64,000 nucleotides of DNA from Acanthochlamys bracteata (taxonomy: Eukaryota > Streptophyta > Magnoliopsida > Pandanales > Velloziaceae), in NCBI GenBank assembly GCA_019914995.1, contig CM034135.1, positions 7,938,501 through 8,002,500 of the forward strand, read 5' to 3'. How positions within the stretch are numbered: position 1 is the stretch's first letter; each line of letters starts with the position of its first letter. Made by a program: the position numbers and the translations under genes. Under the pieces are notes generated by a model, which worked only from the letters and a program-made list of their open reading frames with translations, was not told the DNA's origin and made no database searches. Positions 53,124 through 64,000 of this stretch are shown here, one piece after another.

Positions 53124-56100
53124 TTATCTACATTCGTAGGACGAAGAGGTAGTTTCGTTGTTAGTACTTGGTAGAAAACCTGGTAACTCCATACTGTTGT
53201 TGTTGTTCTTTCCACGAGTCTCCGCACCGATTAAATACTGTGTCAAAACTTTCTTGATGACGAAACCACTAGACTGAGGCTTTCTGCCGATGAATGGTGC
53301 CTCCTCTACCTTAGAAGAACTCATTACCGGTGCAGGTGAGAAGCTTGGTGAGGCATAAGCAGTTACGTAAGGAGTGCTTGAGGCGGGCACTGCACATGGA
53401 AATGTAATTGTTCTTTTGTGAGCAATGACGCTTACTGAGTGGAGAGGTTGCAACTGATCAGATCGCCTAGTCAGGTCGTCCACGCATAGAAGGTCATCAA
53501 TCCGAGCAACAATGTTGGATGCAAGGCTTTCCAATACTCTGGAATAGCTCTCTAGGATAGATTTACCTATGTCCTGGAAAATGCATAAACACTTTCAGTT
53601 GAATATGATCACATCTTGTCTATAAAGGCAATTCTGAAATGGTACGACAATGTTAAACCTTGTTGTTCTGAATCTTGCACATGTCTAAGTTTGTCTGCGT
53701 GAGGCCTGGAAACCTATGTTTCAAGCATATCAAGAGGCTCTCAGCTCGATCTGCTAGAAGCTCTCTTTTGTCTGCATCGACAATCATGTCTTTCATGGCG
53801 CCCCAAGATGGCCTGCTATTTGTGCGGGTTGAGTTGCCTGCTGATTTTGTTGCAGTTCTACGACGCCATATGTAGATTGCTGCCTCAACACGATTTGCCA
53901 CATCAAGAGCTTGATGCTCAGAGGCAAAATCAAGGCAATCGAGAAGACATTCAGGAGTAAATTGGTCTGTAGTCATGTAGCGGTATATAACGTCACCCAA
54001 ACTGGTTCTTCCAGTCTACAAAAAATCCACGAAGAATCGGAAATGATCAGAAAAAGTAACGAATTATGAACGAATTATTCAAAGAAATAATACCTTTGGG
54101 AGCGAGTCGAGGTATGAATCGGGAACTTCCATTTCAGCCAACGCATTGCTGTTGATAGCCAATGCAGCCTTGAGGATTTGGTTGACACATTCTCGCTTAT
54201 GCTGCAATTCTTTTCTCGTCTTCTCATGAAGACCTCCTGGAGGAACACGCGGAACAGGCAGCCACCACTTCTCTTCTTGTCGTGGAACAATATTGCGGAA
54301 AGAGCTTGAACCGTCTGTTTCTGATGCCAGTATCCCTTGATCAATGTACCAGAACTCTGGGTCCTTGAAACCATCCAACGTTTCCTGTAAGAGAAGCAAA
54401 CATATATACATTGCAAGTTTTTTCACCTTCATCATTCAGATCAAACGGAAGATTATTGGTTCATAGTCTTACAAGAAGCATATTGTCTAATTTTCGCAAT
54501 GCAGGAAGGTTGATGAATATATCTGTCCGTGGTCTGCAAGTCATCACCTGATCATAACCAGAAGTCACGAAGCAAGAACAAAAAACCAAATCCTAAACAG
54601 TATTCCCGCAAGCACAACCGAGGATGAAATTATTCGGCAGTATAACAACTCTGTTACGAAACGAAGATAATTATTTTTTTGGCATTCATATTCATGTAAT
54701 TTAATGTCTGGTACTTTATAGAGGTGGCAATATAAGTTGATGGGTCGATTTCGGATCGACCCATTTAATAACCGGATCAAATTTGTTCAACTCTAACTCA
54801 ACTCATAAATTTATACGGGTCAAAAATGTCAACCCTAACCCAACCTACTAATAATCGGGTCAAATTCGGGTCGACCCATTTAATAATTAAAATTATTATT
54901 ATTAATTTTATATTTTTAAGCCTTAGTGAAATTATAAGATCAGTTCGAATGAAAGTGCACGATATTTTTACTGACAAGATATAATTATATTCAACAACAT
55001 TCCTTAATGTCTTCATCGATCCTTATAATATAAAAAAATATATTATTTTTATTTTAAAAAAATATATGATAACAGTTGAAATTTATGATTACAAATACTA
55101 TGTTAATAATTTCGATAAAAATTTTGATAAATATATCTATCTAACAAAATTTTCATAAAAACCTTTATACGAATCTAAATTCGTCATTAAAAATACCTAT
55201 ATAGTAATACTTTCGATAATATTATAATTTTCATCTTATACTATTTTACTAAAATATAAAAATAAAGAATTAATTATAAATATATTTTAATGTAATAATT
55301 TATAAATAACTAGTATCGATTATTTTTATTGTCAATATTTTATTATACGGTAAGAAAAAATCAAAAATTATTCTTTCAAAAGATGACATTTCGGATTGGT
55401 GAGTCAATTTCAAATTAATCCGGATTGACCCATTTAATAACCGGGTCAAATTTGTTCAACCCTAACCCAACCTATATATTTATACGGATCCCCTAACCCT
55501 GATTAAACAGGTCAGTCTCGGATCGGATTTTCGGATCGGATTTTCGGATCGGATCATATATTGCCACCCCTAGTACTTTGGTGTCAAAAGCATGTAATAT
55601 AAGACGCTGGCCAATGCAGCTTTGAGCTAATGAAATCGAGCCAAGAACATTCGCTTCTTCTGTTTGTGTCGATTTCTGTTAGAAATAAATAAAACTGTTT
55701 ACCTCAAGCTTGCTCCCATCGGCAACCGTCTGCCAAGATGGTGTCAATTCAACTATGTAATCACTAACACAAAGAAGCCACTCGATTTCTCTTCGCCACA
55801 TTGATTTCTTCTTTGGTGGTAAAGGCTCTAGCCTCCACAGCTGACCAAACACAGTAGCTAAAAAATCGAAGAAACATTTCTAAGCAAGTTCGCAAACAAC
55901 TACTGACAAGGAAATGTTGCCGTTCTTCATCATACCGCATAGATTGGTGATGGCATTGGATATTGCCAATGCAGTGCCATACACCTTTCCCGCAACCTGA
56001 CATGTCTTCTCCAAGCAATAGTTTTGAAAATCTTTCTTTCATCATGTCAATCTCCACTAAAGAAATTCAAAGCAAAGCATGAGATCAACACCACCATCAT

Positions 56101-56911
56101 CCAAATTTGAAGTAAATTTCAGTACTAGAAAAGAAACCATTGATTTTGAAAGCGCTTTACTTCATCATGTTCATTCGAGCTAGAGAAAGGTGAAGTTCTG
56201 AACTGTTCTTCAAATTCACTACATCCAAATCAAAATTCAAATTTTCCATAACATAATTGAATGAAAATTCAAATAAGTGTAATATAATTCCAAATCTTTG
56301 CATCAAAATTCACTACATCTACATCAAATTCGAATTATTAACAAAATATAGTAGAAGTTCCAAATTTTGCATCTTCACGTAGAAATATGCTTCAATTTCA
56401 AAACCATGCACAACTAAATTCAAGAAAGCATTCCAAAATTTGCACCTTTAACTAAAATTTCTAACAATTAGACCCAGAAATGTTTAGAAATACCTGAAAT
56501 ATTTGTCTCGAGCTTGTTCATATCACCGTCATCAAAATTTTCACCTTTCTCCTTGCAATCTACCAAAGATCTCTCGTTTCCGACCGGATCCAGCGTCGAA
56601 GACGCCAAGAGTTCTCTTCGGTTCTGCCCTCCCGACGAGCTCTCGCAACTTGAACTAGTACTACTGCTGGTGTTCTCCTCACCCACAGAGTAATCACTAA
56701 ACAACTCACCAGCTTCAGTCTTCTTCTCAACAAATTTCCCCTCCATTTCTAATTCAAGATCCAATCTTTCTTCAAACAATGGACAACCCCAAGCAACTTC
56801 TTCTTCTTCTTGTTTCTCACACCTTCTTAGAAAAGACCCATTTTTATTAAAAGATTTAGAAACCAACAACCTAAATTGAACTAATGGGTCACTGCAACAA
56901 CAGCTACCCAT
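53124..56911 (-). CDS. ROPGEF: RopGEF (PRONE domain), with a 1-nt frameshift
   Basis: Seven exons: 56911-56494, 56056-55936, 55857-55703, 54547-54473, 54384-54094, 54015-53659 and 53573-53124, about 621 residues when read through. The N-terminal region is variable and Ser/Glu-rich. The PRONE domain covers about residues 140-500: [103 protein letters not shown]. It activates ROP (plant Rho) GTPases by GDP release at the plasma membrane, often below receptor kinases, controlling polar growth. Exon 2 is 121 nt where 120 keeps frame. After GKGV, at 55977-55978 the coding strand has TGGCACTGCA where TGCACTGCA would continue the conserved [13 protein letters not shown]. One extra G is therefore present. 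Everything else is intact. Intron 3 holds a hAT MITE. The start at MGSCCC is uncertain; MEGK further in is an alternative. Confidence 0.9.
54719..55572. mobile_element. hAT-type MITE in RopGEF intron 3
   Basis: This 854-bp element has terminal inverted repeats TAGAGGTGGCAATATA and TATATTGCCACCCCTA, matching at 15 of 16 positions. The flanks are GTACTTTA and GTACTTTG, an 8-bp target duplication with one mismatch. The TAGGGGTGGCAA end and 8-bp duplication are typical of hAT non-autonomous elements. Both subterminal regions repeat related units (GACCCATTTAATAACCGG, CAAATTTGTTCAAC, CCCTAACCCAACCT), and the right end has TTTTCGGATCGGA repeated. No transposase is present. Confidence 0.88.
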
Positions 56912-58383
56912 AAGAACAAACTCGTCATCTCTGTGAAAGAACAAAATTTTCTAGTAGTTGTAGCAGCAGAATTAGGGAGAAAGCAAAATGATAGCAATTG
57001 GGTAGTGGGATTTATAAAGAAAGATGAGAGTTTGGTGCCTGCCATGATTATAGCTTGCTTGCTCAATGCATGAAAGCCATGAATGAAACAAAAGAAATTT
57101 CAAAGAACAGACACAAAATTTAAATGTGTCTCACGGCAACGGTCGCCAAGGAAAGAGTAGAAAAACAAACCCTCTCTTGTTCTTCTTGTTTCTTTCTTTA
57201 TTGCTACTGCTGTCTGCTTCCGTTTGCTTTCTGCCTTTTTCTCTTCTGAGTGGAGTGGTTAAATTTTGTTTCGTTCTTCATTTTCTTTAGGTCTTAGAGA
57301 GAATTGAAAAATTAAAACTTGTAATTGTTAAAACATTGGAAGAAGCATGTAAAACAGTGAAAGATTCAGGTTTTATATCACCAAGAAAAGAAAAGATTGA
57401 ATTTTTATTGTTTGTTTGGTTTTGATTTTGAATATTAAAGTGGGAAGTGAAAAGGTTGTAGTTGGGGTTATTGCAAATGCCAGTGCATTACCAGACAAAG
57501 GTTTCAGATTCCAAAGATAATGCTGGGTTCATAGTAAAGAAAGCAAGAAAATGGAGGGCATTGCTTCATTAATTAAGGTTTAAATCTTTTGACCTTTTTT
57601 AAAATCTTGGGAGTAAAAAAAATTCCATTATGAAACAACAATGATAAGGCAAATATGTTCTTCTTGTAACCAGAAAAAGAGCACAAGAAGAAAAAATCTT
57701 TGCCTTTGCTTCGAAGGCTCTCCACTTCCAATCATCAACAACAAAGAGACATCAAATGAATGGATTAATATTAAAAGCATGTTTTAAATTGCTTATCAAT
57801 TTCAATGTTAAAAGTTTGACTGCATAAGCTGGTAGAAAACAACAGCATTGTTTTCTTCTCTAACTTGAAGACGGACTTCGCAATTTTTTTTGCAAGTTTG
57901 CATTTTACAAACAACACGGGACCATAAATAAGCAATTAAATTCACTAGCACCAGTCCTGTGATTTTTGCATTTTACAATCAACTAAGGTTAGATTTTTGC
58001 AACCATGGTGAATTTAGGTGTATTTGGAAGTGATTTTTTATTTTATTTTTACAATTTTAATTTAATCATAATAAATTTTTATAATATTTTACAAAAACTT
58101 TTAAAATTTTATTTTATAATCACCGACAAACACCACGTTAATTTTTCCACATGTTTTGCCTTGCATAATTTTGTCCTAAAAGGTCAAGGCTATGTAAGCA
58201 TTTAGCTCTATGTTTTCAGAGTACTCTCACCTGACATTTAATAAAAGGGAAGAACATTAGAATGATTAATAAAGGAAAACTTTGTTTTCTACATATATTT
58301 TCTAACATGAGATTTCTGATTACTTGAATCAAAACTCTGAAAATCAATCATTGTATTTACAACAGATAAACTCTTTTCATCAA
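56912..58383. other. RopGEF upstream region and spacer
   Basis: From 56912 to about 57400 is the promoter and probably the 5' UTR of RopGEF. No gene is seen in 57400-58250. A weak family A remnant lies near 58015-58140 (TAGGTGTATTTGGAAGTG to TATAATCACCGACAAACACC). The end is the 3' UTR of the DUF620 gene. Confidence 0.5.
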
Positions 58384-59998
58384 TCATCGTAGAAGCTTCT
58401 TACTCTCTCCTTCGAACTCATCTTCATCAACAGCAGCAACCTTCGACGGTCCGATTTTCACCGTCGGGAACGAAAATATCGGCAATTTTGTTGTAGTTAC
58501 CGGCGTCTTTACGTTCTTTACCAGAACACTGCAAGCGTCTCCGGTGCTCGCAACAAGATCACTAGGACCTAAAAAGCAGTCCATAGATAGCCCACGAATA
58601 TTGAAGTCCAACTCTTCCACGCTCCAAACTTCCTCCATTCTCGTTCTCGCATTCCGTTCACCGGAACCAACGTCTCCGAAGCGGAACAACGACACCGCTG
58701 TTCGTCCCGCATGCGCTATATTAACGCCATCGACTGTTCTATAGTCGTCGATTTTGGTATCCATAGTTGTCTCCCAGTACACGCTAGTGCTTTCATCGGT
58801 AGCGCTCGCCTTGATGCGTAAGAGATGAGCATCGTCAAGTTCGACAAGCAGTCCGGTACGTTGGCTGAAGTATCCCCAGATAGTGTGCCGGATAATTTCA
58901 ACGTTGGTGCTGCTGCGTGCTCGTAGAGCCGTCGCTTCAGCGTCTAGACGGAGTACGAAGCAGTCCTCGCCGTTAACGAATTTTTCTCCGATGCAAACGG
59001 AGTTGTGAAACAAGTCCGCCGTTGACCTTGGATCAAGTCCCTGTACAAAGGCAACAAACGTTTCAGTGACAAACTAAATCTTTTCGTCTCGATTTTTATT
59101 AATTAGTTGAATTTTTTCACGTTGCTTGTTACTGTAATTTAAAGAACGTGTGAGCACGTTTGAACATTGAATTAGTTCCTGAAACATCGTCGGAGATGTT
59201 GAACGTACCTGAATAGATCGCCGGAGAGGCCGAGGCGGACCTCTGGAGGCATGAGAATGGTGCCAAGGAGTTTGGCGCCACGCAACACGGCCATCGCTAC
59301 CGGCGCTAAGCTTACACCCTGATAATACTAATTCCAGACACCAGAGGTCAGGCTTCTTCTGCCACAACACGAACCCTCCGACCTCTCCACCGACGCCGGC
59401 GCCGCCTCCAACCTTTCCAGTCCTCTTGGAATTCACCGTTCCCCCTAACTTGCTACCGGCGTTGTCCACGTCGATGAATTCCACGGCGGCCATTCTTACT
59501 TTCCCCATTGCATACATGCTTTTTATCGCGTTTATCGCTTCGTCCCCTCCGACTGCAGCAATATATTGCTGAACTATGTACTTCGCCATGGATGCCTCCT
59601 GTAAATATACATATAGCAAGTAATTAACTAAAAGTTTATAAAACAACTTGTGCGTGCAGGAGCTCGTTAGTTACCAATGGATCTTTCTTCACGACGGTGC
59701 CGTCGATCGGGAGGTGAGGTTGTAAGGGAACGGGAACGAGCGGAGCTCCGATGACGCCGAGGAGAAGCTGGAGCTGCGCTTGCCGGGTAAGCGGTGAGGA
59801 CCCGTTATCCGAGCAGTACTGTTCGAGTACTGCTGGTGAGGGCGTGTGTTTCATCCATGCTTTGATATTGGTGCATCCAAGTTTGTTGATCTTGGACTTC
59901 CCTGCGGCTCTGCCGGAGAACATTTCCTCCGGTATCGGCACCTCGAGAACCGTGTCGAGTCCATCTTCCTGGTCTAGATTCGGGCACAGTTTCCTCAT
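58384..59998 (-). CDS. DUF620 family protein
   Basis: Three exons (59998-59675, 59598-59209, 59040-58384) close in frame to 456 residues. The start MRKLCPNLDQEDGLDTVLEV and the segments MAKYIVQQYIAAVGG, SMYAMGKVRMAA, GGEVGGFVLWQKKPDLWCLE, AWRQTPWHHSHASRGPPRPL, HTIWGYFSQRTGLLVEL and GLSMDCFLGPSDL are signatures of the plant DUF620 family as I know it. The domain occupies roughly residues 200-430. The biochemical role of the family is unknown, and no signal peptide or membrane helix is evident. Upstream, TTCTTCTGCAG/GAAATTTTTTGG just before the ATG looks like a 5' UTR intron acceptor. If it is not spliced, an upstream ATG at 60098 opens a 97-codon frame overlapping the real start. Confidence 0.92.
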
Positions 59999-60314
59999 AG
60001 AACCAAAAAATTTCCTGCAGAAGAAAGAATGTCAAAAGAACTATAACAAATTTTTGTCCGAATCGAATAATCGCTTCCATTGTTTGAGCTGACTTCATTT
60101 CTTATACTTGTATGTGTTCGTGGACGCACGCTTTCTTTTTCTCTTTTTCTCTTTCTTTTAATAAAAACAAATTTTTTTTTTTTGATGATTTGATTTTGTT
60201 TTGTTAAAGCGAAGTTTGAGATTTTGAAAGCTTTGAAGTGACACCAACCAAAAAAGTAATGTAGCTTATTTTTTCGTTAAAGCTGCGTTCCAAAGAAACG
60301 GGTCGGGTACTTAA

Positions 60315-60568
60315 GGGTGTGTTTAAAATTATTTATAAAATAATTTTTTTTAAAATAGAATGTATTTTTATTTTTTTAAAAAAACAAATTTTATTTTTTT
60401 ATTTTTAAAAAATAATAAAAATATATAATAAAAAATCTCATTACGAAAAATATTTTTATACTATCTAAATTTTTAAATAAATTTTTTAAATATTATAAAA
60501 TATATATTAAAAAATATGAAATTAAAAAATTAAAAAATTATATTTAGAATGCAATTTTAAACGCACTC
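60315..60568. mobile_element. MITE family A, best-preserved copy
   Basis: This 254-bp element has ends GGGTGTGTTTAAAATT and, reverse-complemented, GAGTGCGTTTAAAATT, identical at 14 of 16 positions. TTAA stands on both sides (60311-60314 and 60569-60572). The interior is the AT-rich family core with AATATTATAAAATATATATT. It is the best reference copy for the family with the one at 3577. Confidence 0.7.
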
Positions 60569-61274
60569 TTAATCTAATTCCGAATGGTATAATCAGATAT
60601 CTAATATTCAAACAAGCTGAAGATGTATATTTTAATGACAAATAGAAAGATACTTCTACTTGGGGTTTGTATTTTAGCGGTTAGTGGATATCCAATAATA
60701 TAACTAATTAATCCGAATCCGATATTTCAGACGTCCCAAGTCAAACCGTTATACCGTTGAGATTCGAACACACCTTGGCCCCACTTAGTGCACGGTAGTT
60801 GAGGAGAAGTAGGAAATGTTTATTATGTTTAGCAATAAAATCATGGACGTGCTTAGATGAACATGTTGCAAGAAAAAAATATTTCAGATTTCTTTAAAAT
60901 TAATTTATCTATATTTTTTTCATGGACGGCTCAATTAAATGACGCACGTTAAACGCAAGCGATTCTTCAACAAATAAAAAAAATTTTAAATCGCTTAGAA
61001 GTAACTTTTTTTATAGAAGAAAAAAACACTGACTGGTCGGTGCTTAAAATAATTGAATTTGATTAAATTAGATATAAATGCCGCTTTGAAAATATAACAA
61101 ATTAATGTTTGTTCGATTTTTCACTTCTTTGAGCCAATCACATGAAAATAAAAGAAAACAAAATTAAATGTGATCGTTAGTTGAAAGTAATTAATTAAAT
61201 AGTTATTGCGTTATTAGTTTCTGCAAAGTGCTTATTTTGACCGTCCACTAATTTAGTTATGCTAATTACAAATT

Positions 61275-61540
61275 ATGGGGATGTTTTGGAAATTGAAAGT
61301 GTTTTTTAAAATAAATTTTTTTAAATTGAATGATATTTAAAATATTTATATATAAATTTAATTTTTTAGCTCAAAATATATTAAAAGTAATTGCTAGTAA
61401 AATCTTTAAAAATAAAATTTTTATGTGCCTATTAAATGTTTTTAAGTTTATAAAATATTTTAAATTTATTATTAAAAAATATAAAATTAAAAATTTTGAA
61501 GAAAAATGAGTTGAAATATATTTTCTGAATATCCTATATA
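61275..61540. mobile_element. MITE family A, diverged copy
   Basis: The interior resembles the family (TTTTTAAAATAAATTTTTTT, TTATTAAAAAATATAAAATT). The ends near GGGGATGTTTTGGAAATT and ATATATTTTCTGAATATCC are eroded but still weakly inverted. Confidence 0.4.
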
Positions 61541-62441
61541 TAATATATGAGCAATATTATTGTACGTTCGACTCTTCTCAAAATTTACAAAAAAAAACAT
61601 ATTTTGTGAAAATAAATATACTTAAAATAAATTTTTTAAATTAAATATATAAATTATTAATAAGTAATATTTTGGTAAACATGGTGTATATATATATCCT
61701 TGACGATCAAAGTTAAAGTAACTGAACGGGTTCACACGCTAACTTTGACCAAATAACGCTTCTTTATCGCATGCTTTGTATTTATTTTAAGTTAGGCTGC
61801 GTTTAGAATTGTTTATAAAATAAAATTAAAGCACGCACTTAGGGCAATTGCTTCTTCTGTATATCGGTAGACAATGTATAACTGGTAGAGCACTCCCATG
61901 CACGTATTGTACATAACCTTAATTAATAATTTAAGTTCAACATCAAACAGTAGCACTGAAATTAAGATGGTAATGAATCAGAAGATAATAATCATCTCGC
62001 AGCAGCAACACCGACATCGTCGACGGCGGTAGCAGGATTACTGATGATGACCTCGATCGGAGGTCAACATCGATAACCTCGTAGGGTGCCGGGGAGCTTC
62101 TGGTGCACTACTGTAAATCATTCAACGATGACCTCGATCGGAGAACACCCTCTTCTTCAACTCTCTAATGGACACTTTTCGATGATTATGATCAGCGCAG
62201 AGATGATAAGAGCCTTAATTTGTAAAAGAATATCAAAACTCAAATAACTCGATCTCGAATTAATTAACGCCAGCCTTAATTAACAGCGTTATGAAAAAGT
62301 TTTTTCAAAATTCTATGTACCAATGCAGTACTAGTTAGTCTTCGTTACATTTAATTAACTTATTAAGTGTGTGAAATCATTCAAATTACTCTTGACCGCT
62401 CGATTTATTCATTTTCAATGCCTACATAATAAAAACTTTAC

Positions 62442-62450
62442 TGTATATAT
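62442..62450 (+). promoter_or_regulatory. TATA box of the S-protein homolog gene
   Basis: TGTATATAT lies about 50-60 bp upstream of the start codon at 62501, leaving a short leader that matches usual plant spacing. Confidence 0.5.
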
Positions 62451-62500
62451 CTAAACTCAGCAATCAAAATCACATTATAGAAATTATACAATTAAAAGAC

Positions 62501-62971
62501 ATGATTCAAATTAACATAAGAGTAGCTACCGCGATGGTGGCGTTATTAGCAATATTATCGAGATCATGCTCGGCGCCGGTGTTTGCAAGCAACGACGCCG
62601 GCGAAACTCATCGTAAAGATTTGTTCGGCAAAGTAACCGTCGGTATTAACAACGACGTAGGAGGGAAGCTGCTGGTTCACTGCAAATCGAAAGACAACGA
62701 TCTGGGAGAACATGTGGTAGCAGATAAACAGACGTACAGCTTCTCTTTCGGTCTAAGTGTTTTCGGCAACACTCTGTTCTTCTGCGGCGTGACTAAACTG
62801 CAGGTTCCCAACCGGAAAACGTATCTGTTCACAGCTTATAGTTACACTAGAGATGGTGTTGGTTTTCTCGGAGGCAGGTGCGATAATTCTTGTGATTGGT
62901 CTATCGAACCACATCAGATCAAAGGATGGAATGATGACGTCAAGATTTTTGACATCATTTATAATTGGTAG
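62501..62971 (+). CDS. S-protein homolog (plant self-incompatibility S1 family)
   Basis: A single-exon gene of 156 residues, normal for the family. A signal peptide of about 25 residues (ATAMVALLAILSRSCSA) is followed by the S1 fold: KVTVGINNDVGGKLLVHCKS, the hallmark HCKSKDNDLGEHVV, FSFGLSVFGNTLFFCGV and, near the end, GGRCDNSCDWSIEPHQIKGW. The four conserved cysteines of the mature protein are present (HCK, FFC, RCD, SCDW). The family is named for the Papaver stigma S-determinant, but most members in other plants are secreted proteins of unknown function, often expressed in flowers. A true incompatibility role should not be assumed. It stands alone in MITE-rich DNA. Confidence 0.93.
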   Translation: MIQINIRVATAMVALLAILSRSCSAPVFASNDAGETHRKDLFGKVTVGINNDVGGKLLVHCKSKDNDLGEHVVADKQTYSFSFGLSVFGNTLFFCGVTKLQVPNRKTYLFTAYSYTRDGVGFLGGRCDNSCDWSIEPHQIKGWNDDVKIFDIIYNW

Positions 62972-64000
62972 TTTATATATAGATGTATATATTGGGGTAT
63001 TAATATCTTCAAGTGTATCTTAGATATATGGTTCTCTGTTGAAATTTTAGAGGCTATTTGGAGCGATTATGAAAGAAGTGGATTTTAGGGATGCTTATTG
63101 AAAAAGAATTTTAAAAAAAAATAATATTTTAAGAATTTTTTAAAATAAGTTTTTACTTTTTTACTTCAAAAAAAATAATAATAATAATTATTATTATTAT
63201 TAAAAGATTTTATGATGTAAGAATTTTTTTTGTATTTTAAAAATTTTATAAAAAAAATTGTAAAGTATTCTAGAAATTTTATTAAAGCATAAATAAAAAA
63301 TTGAAAGAAAAAAACCTTTCCAAACATATCCGAAGTATTTTAAATAAAAATATGTTTATTTTATTTTGATAAATAGTTTTTTTATTTTAATTTAAAAAAT
63401 TGTTACAATAAATAATAAGAATATGTTAAAATTTAAATTTTATTCTGTATTATAAAAAACTTATTAAATAACATAAAATAAAATAATTAATAAATAATTT
63501 TTCTGTAATAGAAAGCAAAATAACCATTAATCCATCACACAATTAATGCTAGATTCTCTGTAAGTAATTCAATATTAAAATTAGTGCCTGTTTACAAGTA
63601 TTTTTCAAATACTTCTTCGTCTCTATTTCAAGTTTTTATATTCTACAACATTTTCTAAATTATTATATATATTTTTTTAATTTGAAAATTATGAATAATT
63701 TTTAAACTGAAAATATAAGTTCGTTTCAAAAGAAAATTTTTTATTTTTTTAAGCAATCTCAAACGTTTATTTAATTTGTTTTCCAGAAGCAATTACCTAG
63801 CACAAACGTACCAAACCAAACCGGAACCCAATAAGTGCGTAAAAGAAAAAGTTTTTCAAAAAAAAAAAAATATTTTTAAAAAAGCGTCTTATTGTAAATT
63901 CTCAAATATGATATTCTCAGCTAATATCGATCAATTGAATGATTTTATAAATAATTGTCACATTGACTACAAGTCTGAATTTAAACCTCTATGCACATTC
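62972..64000. other. AT-rich spacer at the window end
   Basis: The first 100 bases are probably the 3' UTR of the S-protein homolog. A family A element is visible at about 63050-63330, and a further AT-rich remnant near 63590-63770. No gene is seen. Confidence 0.55.
63050..63330. mobile_element. MITE family A copy, reverse orientation
   Basis: The ends GAGGCTATTTGGAGCGATT and, at the right, CCTTTCCAAACATATCC are weakly inverted. The interior carries the reversed core (TTATGATGTAAGAATTTTTT, ATTTTATTAAAGCATAAAT). Confidence 0.5.

Larger units (their letters stand above)
59999..62440. other. MITE-rich spacer
   Basis: The first 100-200 bases are the DUF620 5' flank. Family A elements lie at 60315-60568 and near 61275-61540. 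A small GC-richer patch at 61985-62165 contains GATGACCTCGATCGGAG twice (62048 and 62123), with no gene that I can support. Confidence 0.5.

Overview
This is plant nuclear DNA, almost certainly from a eudicot. Genes have many short exons with GT-AG introns, spacers are very AT-rich and full of small foldback elements, and several products exist only in land plants: ROP exchange factor, DYW-class PPR protein, UGT76 glycosyltransferase, NPF transporter, S-protein homolog and DUF620 protein. The species cannot be named from the sequence. I rebuilt exons by following reading frame across splice sites; reading frame closes exactly in every gene except two.

Layout. 1-6.7 kb: AT-rich, MITE-laden spacer with one small secreted cysteine-rich peptide gene (minus, 4.0-4.4 kb). 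6.7-13 kb: an aldo-keto reductase (plus), a probable Copia LTR, and a UGT76-type glycosyltransferase (minus). 13.9-23.3 kb: PRA1A (minus) and the autophagy kinase ATG1 (plus), head to head. 24.7-34.9 kb: three minus-strand genes, CRR2 (chloroplast PPR-DYW), a PP1 catalytic subunit and an NPF5-like transporter. 35-39.6 kb: gene-free, with a probable Copia solo LTR and MITEs. 39.6-50.8 kb: a RABA/Rab11 GTPase (minus) head to head with Elongin C (plus), then the proteasome deubiquitinase RPN11 (plus). 51.5-60 kb: a lipid-transfer protein and its decayed tandem copy, a PRONE-domain RopGEF, and a DUF620 protein, all minus. 60-64 kb: MITE-rich spacer with one S-protein homolog (plus).

There is no operon-like logic. 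Most genes are unrelated housekeeping functions: trafficking (PRA1A, RABA, RopGEF), autophagy and proteolysis (ATG1, Elongin C, RPN11), chloroplast RNA processing, signalling, transport and secondary metabolism. The two ends carry small secreted-protein genes in transposon-rich DNA.

Main points for a second look. Two otherwise perfect conserved genes (PP1 and RopGEF) each carry a one-base frameshift in a G run. A hAT-type MITE with clear terminal repeats and an 8-bp target duplication sits in a RopGEF intron. An AT-rich MITE family recurs at least ten times, including inside an intron and a promoter. Degenerate repeats in an RPN11 intron look derived from the adjacent exon. One ATG1 intron is open and in frame and would encode a hydrophobic insert. 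I saw no CRISPR, tRNA or rRNA genes, and no clear evidence of a wholly new system.
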